From positions 1 through 64,000 of the forward strand of contig JAGRNR010000003.1 in NCBI GenBank assembly GCA_020440645.1: a stretch of DNA of 64,000 nt. The letters are read 5' to 3'. Positions within the stretch are counted from its first letter, which is position 1. Each line of letters opens with the position of its first letter. The stretch comes from JAHEFU01 sp020440645. Lineage in GTDB: Bacteria > 4484-113 > JAFGCY01. Below the pieces are notes generated by a model that was given only the letters and a program-made list of their open reading frames with translations, had not been told where the DNA came from and did no database searches. The translations under genes and the position numbers were made by a program. Below are positions 18,343 through 27,045 of the stretch, one piece after another.

Positions 18343-19083
18343 ATGACTGCACACTTCAAGGGACCTGAGCTGCTGGCGGAGTACAACTACGCGGTGTTTG
18401 CTGCGGAGGGCTTTGAGCCGCTGATGCGCTTCGAGCAGTCCCCGCCGCCGGGCAGCCAGGTAGCGGATTTCCAGCTGACAGTGCTGGCAACGGGAGAGCG
18501 GGTCTCCATGCAGGAGGTCTGCCGCAGGCACCTGCTGACGGTGTTCGAGTTCGGCAGCGTCACTTGACCCTACTGCACGATGGCGGGTCCATCGATGAAC
18601 GAAGTGGCGCAGCAATACAACCCGCGGGACGTGGGAAGCTACTTCATATACACGAATGAAGCGCACCCCGGTGAACTGATCCCGCACCACACGAGTTTTG
18701 AGCAGAAACTGGCCCAGGCCGGACTGATGACGGAGCGGATCGGCAGCGGGCGGCCGATCCTCGTTGACACATTGCAGGGGCACTGCCACCAGTACTTCGG
18801 TTCGATGCCGAACATGACCTGGATCTTCAACCGGGCCGGGCGGCCGCAGTACTCCAGCGACTGGACGGACAGCGGCAGTGTTGCCAATGCGCTGGACTAC
18901 TACCTCGCGGTGGCGACGGGCCGGCGCAGCGGTGCCAACGTGACCGGCTTCAACGTACGCCGGCTGGACTACCGTGAGCGCGACCGGGCGCGATTCTTTG
19001 AGATCCTCGCACTCGGCGGCCGGGCCGCGGTCGAGCAGTTCGAGGCGATGTTCGGCCCGCAGTGGCCGGTTGGGGATGAGTAG
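18343..19083 (+). CDS. Deiodinase/peroxiredoxin-like selenoprotein (in-frame UGA = Sec75)
   Basis: One 246-residue thioredoxin-fold protein if the TGA at 18565-18567 is read as selenocysteine. The sequence before it ends LTVFEFGSVT and the sequence after it, in the same frame, reads PYCTMAGPSMNE and then FIYTNEAHPGE. This matches the layout of iodothyronine deiodinase-like proteins (FGSxT-Sec-P..., then Y-x-x-EAHP). Cys78 gives a Sec-x-x-Cys pair. A hairpin with the spacing of a bacterial SECIS lies at 18578-18594. The second half has no SD before its first ATG (18580). No signal peptide is seen. Likely a selenium-dependent thiol peroxidase or reductase; the substrate is unknown. A nonsense mutation is the less likely alternative. 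Confidence 0.8.
18578..18594 (+). promoter_or_regulatory. Candidate bacterial SECIS hairpin
   Basis: CGATGG pairs perfectly with CCATCG (6 bp) around the loop CGGGT. The loop starts 16 bases after the UGA and has a G at its second position, within the published bacterial SECIS limits (Zhang and Gladyshev model: 16-37 bases, G in the first two loop bases). It is the expected recruitment site for SelB. Confidence 0.6.
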
Positions 19084-19104
19084 TCAGAGGTCTGTGGTCA
19101 GTGG

Positions 19105-19218
19105 CAGAATGAGAAGCAGAAGCAGAATGAGAATCAGCTGAAGGAAGGAGTTGTCAGACTCTCCCCATTCCGATCGGTATCCGGATTGGTTTGTGGTCCC
19201 AGCCTGCTTCTCATTCTG
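19105..19218. repeat. Long-spaced inverted repeat and tandem short repeats
   Basis: CAGAATGAGAAGCAG (19105-19119) and its exact complement (19204-19218) flank an 84-base interval. A related copy with CAGAATGAGAATCAG lies at 19123-19137, and GTCAG-type short repeats begin at 19083. The segment is intergenic, with no convincing ORF. Confidence 0.6.
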
Positions 19219-19250
19219 TTTCTGTTTCTGAATCTGTTTCTTGCTCCTTA

Positions 19251-19278
19251 CCTGGCAATTGCCAGGCTTACAGCCTGG
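19251..19278. repeat. Double palindrome, REP-like hairpin copy 1
   Basis: CCTGGCAATTGCCAGG is a perfect 16-base palindrome. It runs into CCAGGCT-TAC-AGCCTGG, a 7-bp hairpin that recurs near 24748. It lies just downstream of the haloperoxidase-type gene on the minus strand, so it may end or protect that transcript. Confidence 0.6.
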
Positions 19279-19298
19279 CCTCCGGCGGGACTGAGCTC

Positions 19299-20954
19299 CT
19301 AGTTGCCATTCCACAGCGCGCTGGCGCGGTTGAATGCCAGCCCGCCGATCTCCTGCCCCATCATGCGGCCACGGCGGTCCGCGTCCTGGTGGTGGATCCC
19401 GCCGTACAGGCGGCTGATGCCTGCCTCATCGGCGGCTTCCTTGAATGTGTCCCAGTGCAGCACCACGTTGCCGGACGGCGTGCCGTCCTCGAACTTGAGC
19501 GAGCCCTTGGTGAACACGAACTCACCGAGCATGTCGTTGACACCGTCATTGTTGTAGTCGCGGTGCAGGCGGGTCACACCGTCATAGAAGCTGTCACTGC
19601 CACTGTACAGGCGCAGCACTTCCGCGGCAGCGGCACTGAAGGTGGAGTGCCCGCTGACGAAGTCCGGGAAGGCCGGGGTGACGAAGGTGCTGGCCTGGTA
19701 AGGCCGCCAGTCTTCGCCGTCAATGGTCTGGGTGCCCTGGTTCGGACCGCCCCAGGCCTGGATCTGCTCACCGAGGTGCAGGAAGCGGATGCTGCCCGCC
19801 GGCCGGCAGGAGTTGTAGTGACGTTTCGCGTCCCATGATGCGATGCTGGCGTCAAGTACGGCCCCGTTGAGTGCGAGGAACATCTTCGCATCATCGCCAA
19901 TGTCGTGCTTGTCACGAATCGAGATACCCTGCGCCAGGCTGTTCCAGTGCCCCGGCGGGGTCTCGCTGCGCGGGCCGTCCGCCCAGTACTCGGCGATCGC
20001 CTTGCGCTCGTCGGTCAGGTTGGCACTGAAGTCCAGCACCTGGTTGAACTGGAACTCAAAGGCCTCCATATTCGTCATCGTGTTGCCAAGTGCATCGGTG
20101 TATTGCTCGTCGCTGCCATACTTCGGTGGTCCCAGCGGGCGCAGCTGGCTGCCGGAGTCCATCGCGAACGGCGTGACCGCACCCCAGTGCGGGGTGAGGA
20201 ACTTCTGGTCAAAGTAGGTCGAGGGATCGTCATTGTCTACCATTGGCTGTCCATTGTCATCCAGCAGGCTGCCGTTGGGCACACGCAGGGGACACCAGTG
20301 GCTCGGGTCGAAGTCGTCCGCGGCAAACGAATTGGACTGCGCAGGGTCCGCGCTGTTCACGGGCTGGTACAGCTCGGGGAAGGTGGCGCATGTCACATCC
20401 ACGAAGTTGTTTTCCCAGTTGCTGCCGTCTGTGCTTCGATCACTGATCACGGCCTGGGCCGCGAGGTTGCCGATGCCCGCCGGAGTGGCGGGGTCTGTGC
20501 TGTCAGACATGGCATAGCCAAGCCCGGCCAGCAGCGCACTGAAGGCACCGGTATTCGCCTCGTAGGCCGGAAACAGTTCCTTCAGGCTGGCATAGGCGGC
20601 ATAGCTGATGGCGGCACGCTGGTTGGCATGAGTGTGCTCACCGGCGGGACGGCGCATTGATGCATCCAGTGCTGTCGGCAGCGCGTTGTCGTCATACATC
20701 GACCATGCGTCGTAGACGGAAGCACTGTGGATGTACAGGGCGCGGGAGATCACCGTCGGGCGGGGCGGGCCGTTGCGGACGGCGGCAAGCATAACCTCAT
20801 TCCATTCCACCACCGCTGACACGCGATAGGGCTCGTCACCGGGGTCCGGCTCAGCCGGGCCGCTGCCATTGCAGGCTGTGAGCATCATCAATAGGAGGGC
20901 GCTCAGGGCCACGCGGGCTGGCCCGAGCCATGCGGGTAAATGCGTCCTGTTCAT
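19299..20954 (-). CDS. Vanadium-dependent haloperoxidase / PAP2-superfamily lipoprotein
   Basis: 551 residues from the ATG at 20954 (GAGG upstream); the GTG four codons earlier is less likely. Signal peptide with lipobox MLTAC. The C-terminal half has the vanadate/phosphate-binding pattern of the family in order: Lys and Arg in AKRHYNSCRP, FPDFVSGHSTFSAA (Gly-His-Ser), and SRLYGGIHHQDADRRG (Arg...His). These residues bind vanadate in haloperoxidases and phosphate in PAP2 phosphatases. The N-terminal half is helical and characteristic of bacterial haloperoxidase-like proteins. Membrane anchoring by lipid suggests activity outside the cytoplasm. Halogenating activity versus phosphatase activity cannot be told from sequence. 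Confidence 0.85.
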   Translation of the reverse strand: MNRTHLPAWLGPARVALSALLLMMLTACNGSGPAEPDPGDEPYRVSAVVEWNEVMLAAVRNGPPRPTVISRALYIHSASVYDAWSMYDDNALPTALDASMRRPAGEHTHANQRAAISYAAYASLKELFPAYEANTGAFSALLAGLGYAMSDSTDPATPAGIGNLAAQAVISDRSTDGSNWENNFVDVTCATFPELYQPVNSADPAQSNSFAADDFDPSHWCPLRVPNGSLLDDNGQPMVDNDDPSTYFDQKFLTPHWGAVTPFAMDSGSQLRPLGPPKYGSDEQYTDALGNTMTNMEAFEFQFNQVLDFSANLTDERKAIAEYWADGPRSETPPGHWNSLAQGISIRDKHDIGDDAKMFLALNGAVLDASIASWDAKRHYNSCRPAGSIRFLHLGEQIQAWGGPNQGTQTIDGEDWRPYQASTFVTPAFPDFVSGHSTFSAAAAEVLRLYSGSDSFYDGVTRLHRDYNNDGVNDMLGEFVFTKGSLKFEDGTPSGNVVLHWDTFKEAADEAGISRLYGGIHHQDADRRGRMMGQEIGGLAFNRASALWNGN

Positions 20955-21071
20955 CCTGGTCCTCACTTCGCCGGGTGTCCACCGGCTACCCCTTATTATC
21001 GCGTGAAGACAACAGAATACAAGTCCCTTCGCACCCCCCCAGGATGATGCGACCCCGGGCTGTAGTAAAGT

Positions 21072-21698
21072 ATGGCCGTGAATTCAGCAACAGTCCTCCC
21101 CTATGGCAAGTACAGCCCGCAGATCCACGAGAGTGCATGGCTCGCCCCCGGTGCGGTGGTGACCGGCGATGTATCAATTGCGCAGAACTGCACCGTGCTG
21201 TTCAACAGCGTGGTCCGCGGAGACGTGAACCGCGTGGAGATCGGCTTCGGCAGCAATATCCAGGACCTCGTGATGCTGCATGTGGCGGATGTGCACCCCT
21301 GCATCATCGGCCGCTACGTGACCGTTGGGCACAGCGCGATCCTGCACGGCTGCACGGTGGAGGACGGCTGCCTGATCGGGATGGGGGCCAGGGTGCTCAA
21401 CGGCGCACACATCGGGCGCGGCAGCATCATCGCTGCCGGTGCGGTGGTCGGTGAGGGAGCAGTGATTCCGCCGCTGAGCGTAGCGGTCGGCATCCCGGCA
21501 CAGGTCAAGGGCGAGGTGACGGAACGCACGCTGGTCAAGATCGGGGCGCGCGAGGCGATTGCCAACGCCGCGGACATCCCGGAGGAGCTGCGCGGACTGG
21601 CAGGTACGCCCTTTGCGCGCAAGTACCGGCGGATTGCCCGGGCCTACATGGAGGGCAAGACTTACCGGCCCGGTGCCAATGAGGACGAACTGGACTGA
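21072..21698 (+). CDS. Gamma-class carbonic anhydrase-like protein
   Basis: 208 residues with a left-handed beta-helix of hexapeptide repeats (GAVVTGDV, GSNIQDLVMLHV, CIIGRYVTVGHSAILHG, CLIGMGARVLNGA). The three His residues expected to bind metal are present in LHVADVH, GHSAILHG. The C-terminus adds a helical tail. The ATG has no SD; an imperfect -10 (TGTAGT) ends 5 bases upstream, so a leaderless mRNA is possible. Family members hydrate CO2 or are structural/acyl-CoA-related relatives (PaaY, YrdA), so the exact activity is uncertain. Confidence 0.85.
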   Translation: MAVNSATVLPYGKYSPQIHESAWLAPGAVVTGDVSIAQNCTVLFNSVVRGDVNRVEIGFGSNIQDLVMLHVADVHPCIIGRYVTVGHSAILHGCTVEDGCLIGMGARVLNGAHIGRGSIIAAGAVVGEGAVIPPLSVAVGIPAQVKGEVTERTLVKIGAREAIANAADIPEELRGLAGTPFARKYRRIARAYMEGKTYRPGANEDELD

Positions 21699-21959
21699 GT
21701 CCAGTGAATGTTCATGACGGCAGTGCAGCATGCATGGCGAAGAATTGCGCAGCTGGCCAGGAAACACTTTTCAGACTGACTACCTGGAATCCTCAGCAAT
21801 CTAGCATTTCGTAGTGCAGGTGTATCCTCAGCGCGACTGTTTCCCCAGATTTCTGCAGGATTGTGCCTTTTGGAGAATCCTGAATCCTGTTACATTCTGG
21901 GAAGCAGTTCTACCGGCTGCGATCTGGCCAGGGCCCATCCCCGGCACAGGAGGATACTT

Positions 21960-23828
21960 ATGGGACATGGGAAATACACCCGAATTGCATTGATCGGGTT
22001 TGGCGCACTTTTCCTGTTTGGCTGCGCTGGCAGCGGAACTCAACAGGATATCTCCGCAATTGGCACTGGCAATAATGAATTGTCCGTGCCGGACAGTGAA
22101 CAACTGGCCGCAGCACTTGATGCTGAGTTCGCCAGGCTGGGGATCGACCCGGACAAGGTGGCAGCCAGTGCACCGACTGGCGACCGCAACTCCGTGAACG
22201 ACCTGCGGGTGGAGCAGATGGATCCGGAAGGTGCGCAGAGCTATATCCGGCTCAGCTGGACGGAGCGGTTGGCCGGCGACTTCGACCAGAACGGCGAGGT
22301 GGCGGTCAGTGACCTGACGGCGCTGGGGCAGAACTACCTGAAGAGCGTGGATTACCTGCCTGCGGCTGACAACGACGGCATAGCAGACATCCCCTCCGGG
22401 GACAGCGACAGCGAAAACCACAGGCTGGCCCGGGTGGACGGCGATGGCAACGGTGAGATCAACCTGGCGGACGTGTCCGTGATCGCCCAGCATTTCGGCG
22501 AGAAGCTGGAGGGCTACCGCATCTACCGCAAGGCACCGGGCGAAGATTCATTCAGCATGCTTGCCAACCCGCAGGACGGCGGGCTGCCATACACGATCGG
22601 CCGCGGCGAGGCACTGGGCGGCGGAAGCAGCGTAGTGCACTTCCAGTTTGACGACCCGGTCAGTGTGGATGGTGGCTACGACTATTTCCTCGCCGGCTTT
22701 GGCAGCGGCAGTGAAGGCAGCAGCAGCCATGCACATGGCGGCGATGGCCCGGGCTGTGGCCCCGGTGATGACCCGGCGCTGGAATTCGCCCCGCCGCCGG
22801 CCCCGGATCCTGACCCCGACCCGAACCCGGATCCGGAACCTGATCCAGACCCCGACCCGGACCCGAATCCCAACCCGCTGCCGGACTTCGGTGGCAAGGT
22901 GCTGCTGGTGCGCGATGACGGTGACAGCTTCAATGCCAACTATGATGCGATTGTCTCCGACCTTGACGACCTGAGCACTGACTACGAGGAAGTTGACTAC
23001 TACGACGGCGTTGACGACTACTTCCTCGCCGGCGACTACGACCTGGCTATCTGGTACCGCGGCGGCCCAGGTGGCAGCGAGACGGCCCTGCAGGAGAGCA
23101 TCTGGGCGGAAGCGGAAATGGAAAACATCCGCGATATCCTGACAGGGGACGGCGACCTGCTGCTGCTGAGCCAGAACCACCAGATGGGCGATTGCTTCTT
23201 CATCAACTCCTGGGATGCCCACCCCGACTACACTACAGTCAGTGCCAATACCCTGACACTTGCTGACCGCTGGTTCGTCTGGATGAGCGGCCTGGCTGAG
23301 GATGACGGAGTCGGCTTCGGCGGCGCGGTCGGATTCCTCCCGACCGCCCCGTTCAGTGTGGTCGGCAGGATAGATTCAAGCCGGGTGGCAATGGATGTAA
23401 ACGGCACCGGCAGCGGCGACGGTGAGTTCTTCACCGGTACCGACAGCTCCGGCCAGGCAGCCTGGCAGCTCAGCCTGCCTGACGATACGCAGTTCATGTC
23501 AATCGGCTACTATGACCCGATCTTCGGCGGCAACTCCGCCGGTGCCGGCTTCCGTACCGGGCTGGGATTCTTCCCGCTGGAGACCATGGACCCGCCGCTG
23601 ACGGAAGGCCTCGCCTCCGCATTCAGTAGCTGGGGATGCGCAAGTGCTCCCTACGTCAATATGGGTTTCTTCCCGTCATACAACCTTGACGACTTCGGCA
23701 GCGCCCGCTTCTGGGTGATCGGCTACGCCTGGAATGACGTTGCCATCAAGGACGATCCGTCCGGCAGCCCCTCAGGCATGGTCCGTGCGGAGCTGCTGCT
23801 CAACACGATGGCCTGGTTGATGCAGTAA
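21960..23828 (+). CDS. Lipoprotein with dockerin-like module and Pro-Asp linker
   Basis: 622 residues from the ATG at 21960, chosen because AGGAGGA lies 6-12 bases upstream and it starts a signal peptide with lipobox LFGC (Cys22). Residues about 95-195 hold a split dockerin-like module: GDFDQNGEVAVSDLTALGQ and, after an insert of about 40 residues, RVDGDGNGEINLADVSVIAQ, then YRIYRKAPGEDSF. Both calcium-loop patterns (D-x-D/N-x-D/N-G) are intact. A Pro/Asp repeat linker of about 30 residues separates it from a C-terminal domain of about 310 residues (KVLLVRDDGDSFNANY onward) that I do not recognise. It shares the module with the three large lipoproteins at 51-62 kb. Confidence 0.75.
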   Translation: MGHGKYTRIALIGFGALFLFGCAGSGTQQDISAIGTGNNELSVPDSEQLAAALDAEFARLGIDPDKVAASAPTGDRNSVNDLRVEQMDPEGAQSYIRLSWTERLAGDFDQNGEVAVSDLTALGQNYLKSVDYLPAADNDGIADIPSGDSDSENHRLARVDGDGNGEINLADVSVIAQHFGEKLEGYRIYRKAPGEDSFSMLANPQDGGLPYTIGRGEALGGGSSVVHFQFDDPVSVDGGYDYFLAGFGSGSEGSSSHAHGGDGPGCGPGDDPALEFAPPPAPDPDPDPNPDPEPDPDPDPDPNPNPLPDFGGKVLLVRDDGDSFNANYDAIVSDLDDLSTDYEEVDYYDGVDDYFLAGDYDLAIWYRGGPGGSETALQESIWAEAEMENIRDILTGDGDLLLLSQNHQMGDCFFINSWDAHPDYTTVSANTLTLADRWFVWMSGLAEDDGVGFGGAVGFLPTAPFSVVGRIDSSRVAMDVNGTGSGDGEFFTGTDSSGQAAWQLSLPDDTQFMSIGYYDPIFGGNSAGAGFRTGLGFFPLETMDPPLTEGLASAFSSWGCASAPYVNMGFFPSYNLDDFGSARFWVIGYAWNDVAIKDDPSGSPSGMVRAELLLNTMAWLMQ

Positions 23829-23852
23829 GCGGACAACAGACTGACCCGATAG

Positions 23853-23881
23853 AGGCAGGCCCCAGGCGGGCCTGCCTTTTT
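23853..23881 (+). terminator. Rho-independent terminator
   Basis: AGGCAGGCC pairs with GGCCTGCCT, followed by five T. It lies 25 bases after the dockerin-like lipoprotein gene. Confidence 0.8.
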
Positions 23882-23958
23882 CATTTGTGCAGTCCACCCA
23901 TGTCATCGAAACCGCCAAGGCCTGCAGGGTGTACAACAGTTGTGCATGGAGGTGCAGC

Positions 23959-24663
23959 ATGGCCGGTCAGGCGGATGCCGGACTTTCAGTAGGCGGATAC
24001 AGTGAGCAGCTGCTGGCAGAACTCAACCGGATGCTGGAGCAGCGTTCCGGCTACAGCCCGCGCATGATCAGCGGGATGATGTACATGATCGGGTTGGTGA
24101 TGATCGTCACTGGCAACTTCGCAGCCTCCGGGGGCAATGCAATGCAGTTCCCCCCGCTGCAGTTCATCGGCTGGACTGTACTGTGTATCGCCTTGCTGGC
24201 GTGCATGGAATGGCGCAGCCGGACATATGGCGAGCACATCCGGCAGCGCATGGATCAAAGCGACTTCATCCACAGGGTTGCCATCGGCCACGGGCAGCTG
24301 CCAGACATCAGGCGGTACGTTGCCTGGCCCTGGATCCTGTTCCTCGGGCCAGCACCGGTGTCACTGAAGGACTGGGTGCGGCTGTACGCTTCAGAGCTGG
24401 ACTGGTACCTGGCGGAACCACGGCACCTGCTGCGCATGCGCTGGCTGGCAAGTATGGCAAGCTTCGCGATGATGCTGGCAATGCTGGGCTTCGTGCTCTA
24501 CCAGACCGGACTGTTCGGAGGCAATGCCAGCGTGCTGACCGCCTGGGCCCAGCTCACGCCATATGTGATGGCTTTCGCCGTGCTGGGTATCCTTGGCAGC
24601 TATGACGTCGGCCAGCGCCTGCTGAACATCAGGCTGCTGCGAGATGAGCTGGCGAAGCTGTAG
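23959..24663 (+). CDS. Integral membrane protein, unknown function
   Basis: 234 residues; the ATG at 23959 is preferred because GGAGG lies 6-10 bases upstream, and the frame open to 23887 lacks such a signal. Four hydrophobic segments are visible: around MISGMMYMIGLVMIVTG, FIGWTVLCIALLACMEW, MASFAMMLAMLGFVLY, and YVMAFAVLGILGSY. A positively charged soluble loop separates the first and second pairs. Both ends are predicted to face the same side. No family is recognised and the neighbours (a lipoprotein and a periplasmic peroxidase) give little hint. Confidence 0.7.
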   Translation: MAGQADAGLSVGGYSEQLLAELNRMLEQRSGYSPRMISGMMYMIGLVMIVTGNFAASGGNAMQFPPLQFIGWTVLCIALLACMEWRSRTYGEHIRQRMDQSDFIHRVAIGHGQLPDIRRYVAWPWILFLGPAPVSLKDWVRLYASELDWYLAEPRHLLRMRWLASMASFAMMLAMLGFVLYQTGLFGGNASVLTAWAQLTPYVMAFAVLGILGSYDVGQRLLNIRLLRDELAKL

Positions 24664-24747
24664 AAACTTCCCGTCGCGGTTCGTGCCTGCGGTTGGTTGT
24701 CAGCTCCGATTTGCTCAGATTGTGCGACTTGCGCCGCACCTCCGTAA

Positions 24748-24769
24748 CCAGGCTTACAGCCTGACCTCC
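24748..24769. repeat. REP-like hairpin copy 2
   Basis: CCAGGCTTACAGCCTGACCTCC differs at one position from the copy starting at 19262. It sits at the stop codon of the di-haem peroxidase gene, the same position relative to a minus-strand gene end as copy 1. Confidence 0.55.
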
Positions 24770-26121
24770 TAGTCGACCGGCAGGCCGCTCGGCACGCTGG
24801 CAGGCAGCAGGGCCGGCATCTCCGTTGCCGCTGACGGGTCAGTCAGGGCATGCAGGAATGCCATCAGCTGGTCAATCTGTGCCTCCGTCAGTTCGCGGCG
24901 CTCGGCAGCAGCCGGGCTGATCGTTGCCAGCATGTCGTCCATCAGCGCCTGGTCCATGTTCAGCGTGGCACGCACGTCTTGCTTCAGGGTCAGCGGGTCG
25001 TAGTTGTGCACACTGTCCTGGCAGTCCAGCATATGCTTCACCGCACTGCGCAGGTCAGTGAACGAGCCGTCATGCATCCATGGACCGGTCAGCTCGACGT
25101 TGCGCAGCGGCGGGGTGCGGAAGGAGAAGCGGTCGGCATCATTGTGGCTGGTCAGGGCGAAGCCGGGGTCGATGCCATCCTGCTTGCCGGGACCGAGCGC
25201 CGGCACCATGAAGTTGTAGTGCTGCTGGTCAGTCAACGCTGAGCCTGTATGGCAGCGAGCGCAGCCTGCGGCACCGTAGAACAGCAGCGCACCCTCCTTC
25301 TGCGTGTCGGTCATCGCCGAGTCGTCACCGGAGAGGTAGTTGTCAAACGGGGTGTCACGGAAGCTGAAGCCGGTGCCCTCGAAGGCGGCGATCGCATTCG
25401 CCGCATGCTGGAAGCCGAAATCCGCCTCGTCAACAGCGGGATAGGCATCGGCGAACATGTGGCGGTACTCCTCCACAGCCATCACACGGTCCATCAGGCC
25501 GCTCCACATGCCGGGGAAGTCGTTGTCAGCCAGGGGCGCAAGTTCATTGGGGTCGCCCAGCACATCATTGTCACCGACGAAGCCGCGCATCTCGGCGCGT
25601 GAGGTGACCGGGAACATCGCCTGTGCCGCCAGTACGCTGTCCAGGCCCTGCGGCAGCATGCCCATCGCCGGGCTGCGGAAGTTACCCTGCGGATCCATGT
25701 TGACGCGGCTGTCCCAGAACATGCTGGTGAACTCGACACTGCCGCGCTCGAAGATCTCCGGGGCATTGCGCGGGATGAATTCCTTCCCGTCGCCAAGCGT
25801 GCGCGCATGCCCGATGCCGCTGCCGCCGACACCAACGGACAGGGAGAGTCCGTCACCGCCCGCTTCACGGGGGTCATGGCAGGTGGCGCAGGACATGTCC
25901 CGGTTGCCACTGAGCAGCTTGTCGAAGAAAAGTGCACGGCCCAGTGCCACCTTCTCAGCGGAATGCGCCGGAAGCGCTGCAAGCTCACCGACGCCGTAGG
26001 TGTTGAGTGCCTGCCGCAGCTCATTGTCCAGGTCCTGCTGGGGTGCCGAGCCCCCTCCACCGCAGGAGGAAGCCAGTGCGGCAAGCGCCGCGCTCGTGAG
26101 GATCAGCCCTTTCAGTTTCAT
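24769..26121 (-). CDS. Di-haem cytochrome c peroxidase (MauG/CCP family) lipoprotein
   Basis: 450 residues; the ATG at 26121 has GAAGGGG upstream and begins a signal peptide ending in LASSC with GGGG after it. The two c-type haem sites are CATCH (in MSCATCHDPREAGGDG) and CARCH (in GCARCHTGSALTD). ALGRALFFDKLLSGN and FRTPPLRNVELTGPWMHDG are typical CCP/MauG segments. The protein would act at the cell envelope, reducing hydrogen peroxide or oxidising a partner. The C-terminal LTEAQIDQLMAFLHALTD is also usual for the family. An inverted repeat about 75 bases upstream may be its operator. Confidence 0.92.
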   Translation of the reverse strand: MKLKGLILTSAALAALASSCGGGGSAPQQDLDNELRQALNTYGVGELAALPAHSAEKVALGRALFFDKLLSGNRDMSCATCHDPREAGGDGLSLSVGVGGSGIGHARTLGDGKEFIPRNAPEIFERGSVEFTSMFWDSRVNMDPQGNFRSPAMGMLPQGLDSVLAAQAMFPVTSRAEMRGFVGDNDVLGDPNELAPLADNDFPGMWSGLMDRVMAVEEYRHMFADAYPAVDEADFGFQHAANAIAAFEGTGFSFRDTPFDNYLSGDDSAMTDTQKEGALLFYGAAGCARCHTGSALTDQQHYNFMVPALGPGKQDGIDPGFALTSHNDADRFSFRTPPLRNVELTGPWMHDGSFTDLRSAVKHMLDCQDSVHNYDPLTLKQDVRATLNMDQALMDDMLATISPAAAERRELTEAQIDQLMAFLHALTDPSAATEMPALLPASVPSGLPVD

Positions 26122-26195
26122 AGAAACCCCTTCACAGGCCACCGCCTTCTGGAACAGCAGCCCTCTGCAGATTCTACCGGAGGGGACTGACATTG

Positions 26196-26213
26196 CAATA
26201 TCACGCAATATTG
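26196..26213. promoter_or_regulatory. Inverted repeat upstream of the di-haem peroxidase gene
   Basis: CAATAT and ATATTG are separated by 6 bases; the same segment also reads as two direct GCAATAT copies 10 bases apart. It is AT-rich against a GC-rich background and lies 75-92 bases before the start codon, a plausible transcription-factor site. The factor is unknown. Confidence 0.4.
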
Positions 26214-26322
26214 AGATTTAGATCAATTGAAGTGTGCAGCGAGGTCCGGGTAAGGTGGAATCCAGGCTGCCCAATGCTGAAGCTGAGGATATGCCTCAAA
26301 TTGGCTGAGATTGTTCGGACTG

Positions 26323-27027
26323 CTAGCCCAGCTCGGTGATGATCACGTTCTGGCGCGGATGCGGGCCGAGCCATTTGACCGCTCCGCTTTCGATGTCGTA
26401 AACCGCGCCCTTCACCTTGAGCGAGCCATTCCGTACAAGGCCACGCACAACTGAGCTGTGACGCAGCATGTCCTCGATGCTCTGCCAGACGTTCTCCTCT
26501 ATCACGGCGTTGAGCAGGGCCTCGCCCTCCAGGCTGGAGTACCGCTGCCTGACCGCGGCCAGCGCATCGCCGATCGGGGCCACCAACTGCGGGATATGGC
26601 CTCCCAACTCGTCACCGTTGGCAACCGCCGTGCAGGCGCCGCAATGCGTATGGCCCATCACGACCAATAGCGGAGTCTTGAGTGCATCCACACCGTACTC
26701 GATAGTGCCAAGCGTGGCGGTGCGCACCACGTTGCCGGCGACACGGATCACGAACAGGTCACCGATGTGCTGGTCAAGCACGAGCTCCAGCGGAACACGG
26801 CTGTCCGAGCAGCCAAGGACCGTGGCCAGTGGCTGCTGGCCCTTGCGGCTGTGCTCAAGGATATGCGCCAGGTCATGCTCCGCCAGCTCGCTCTGACCGG
26901 CCAGGAAGCGGCGGTTGCCCTCCTGCATCAGGCGCAGGGCCTCCGTGGGCGAAGGACGATCAGAAGCCGTGCCGGCCCAGCCGTCCGGGGCGAAGTGGAT
27001 GGATGAGGAGAATGCTGAGGGAAACAT
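26323..27027 (-). CDS. Beta-class carbonic anhydrase (cytoplasmic form)
   Basis: 234 residues, reversible CO2 hydration. Zinc ligands are in LGCSDSRVP (Cys, with the Asp-Arg dyad) and in GHTHCGACTA (His and Cys). DLFVIRVAGNVV and GTIEYGVDAL are typical. No signal peptide is present, unlike the next two paralogues. A TATACT box ends 8 bases before the ATG with no SD, which fits a leaderless mRNA. It is the last of three beta carbonic anhydrase genes in tandem; a repeat-rich 97-base gap precedes it. Confidence 0.93.
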   Translation of the reverse strand: MFPSAFSSSIHFAPDGWAGTASDRPSPTEALRLMQEGNRRFLAGQSELAEHDLAHILEHSRKGQQPLATVLGCSDSRVPLELVLDQHIGDLFVIRVAGNVVRTATLGTIEYGVDALKTPLLVVMGHTHCGACTAVANGDELGGHIPQLVAPIGDALAAVRQRYSSLEGEALLNAVIEENVWQSIEDMLRHSSVVRGLVRNGSLKVKGAVYDIESGAVKWLGPHPRQNVIITELG

Positions 27028-27045
27028 CGGTGAAGAGTATAGAAC

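Noticed and set aside
18343..18567. A 74-residue gene followed by a separate gene at 18580
   Set aside because: Both pieces are in the same frame, match one family end to end, and the second has no ribosome-binding site, so one UGA-containing gene is more likely.
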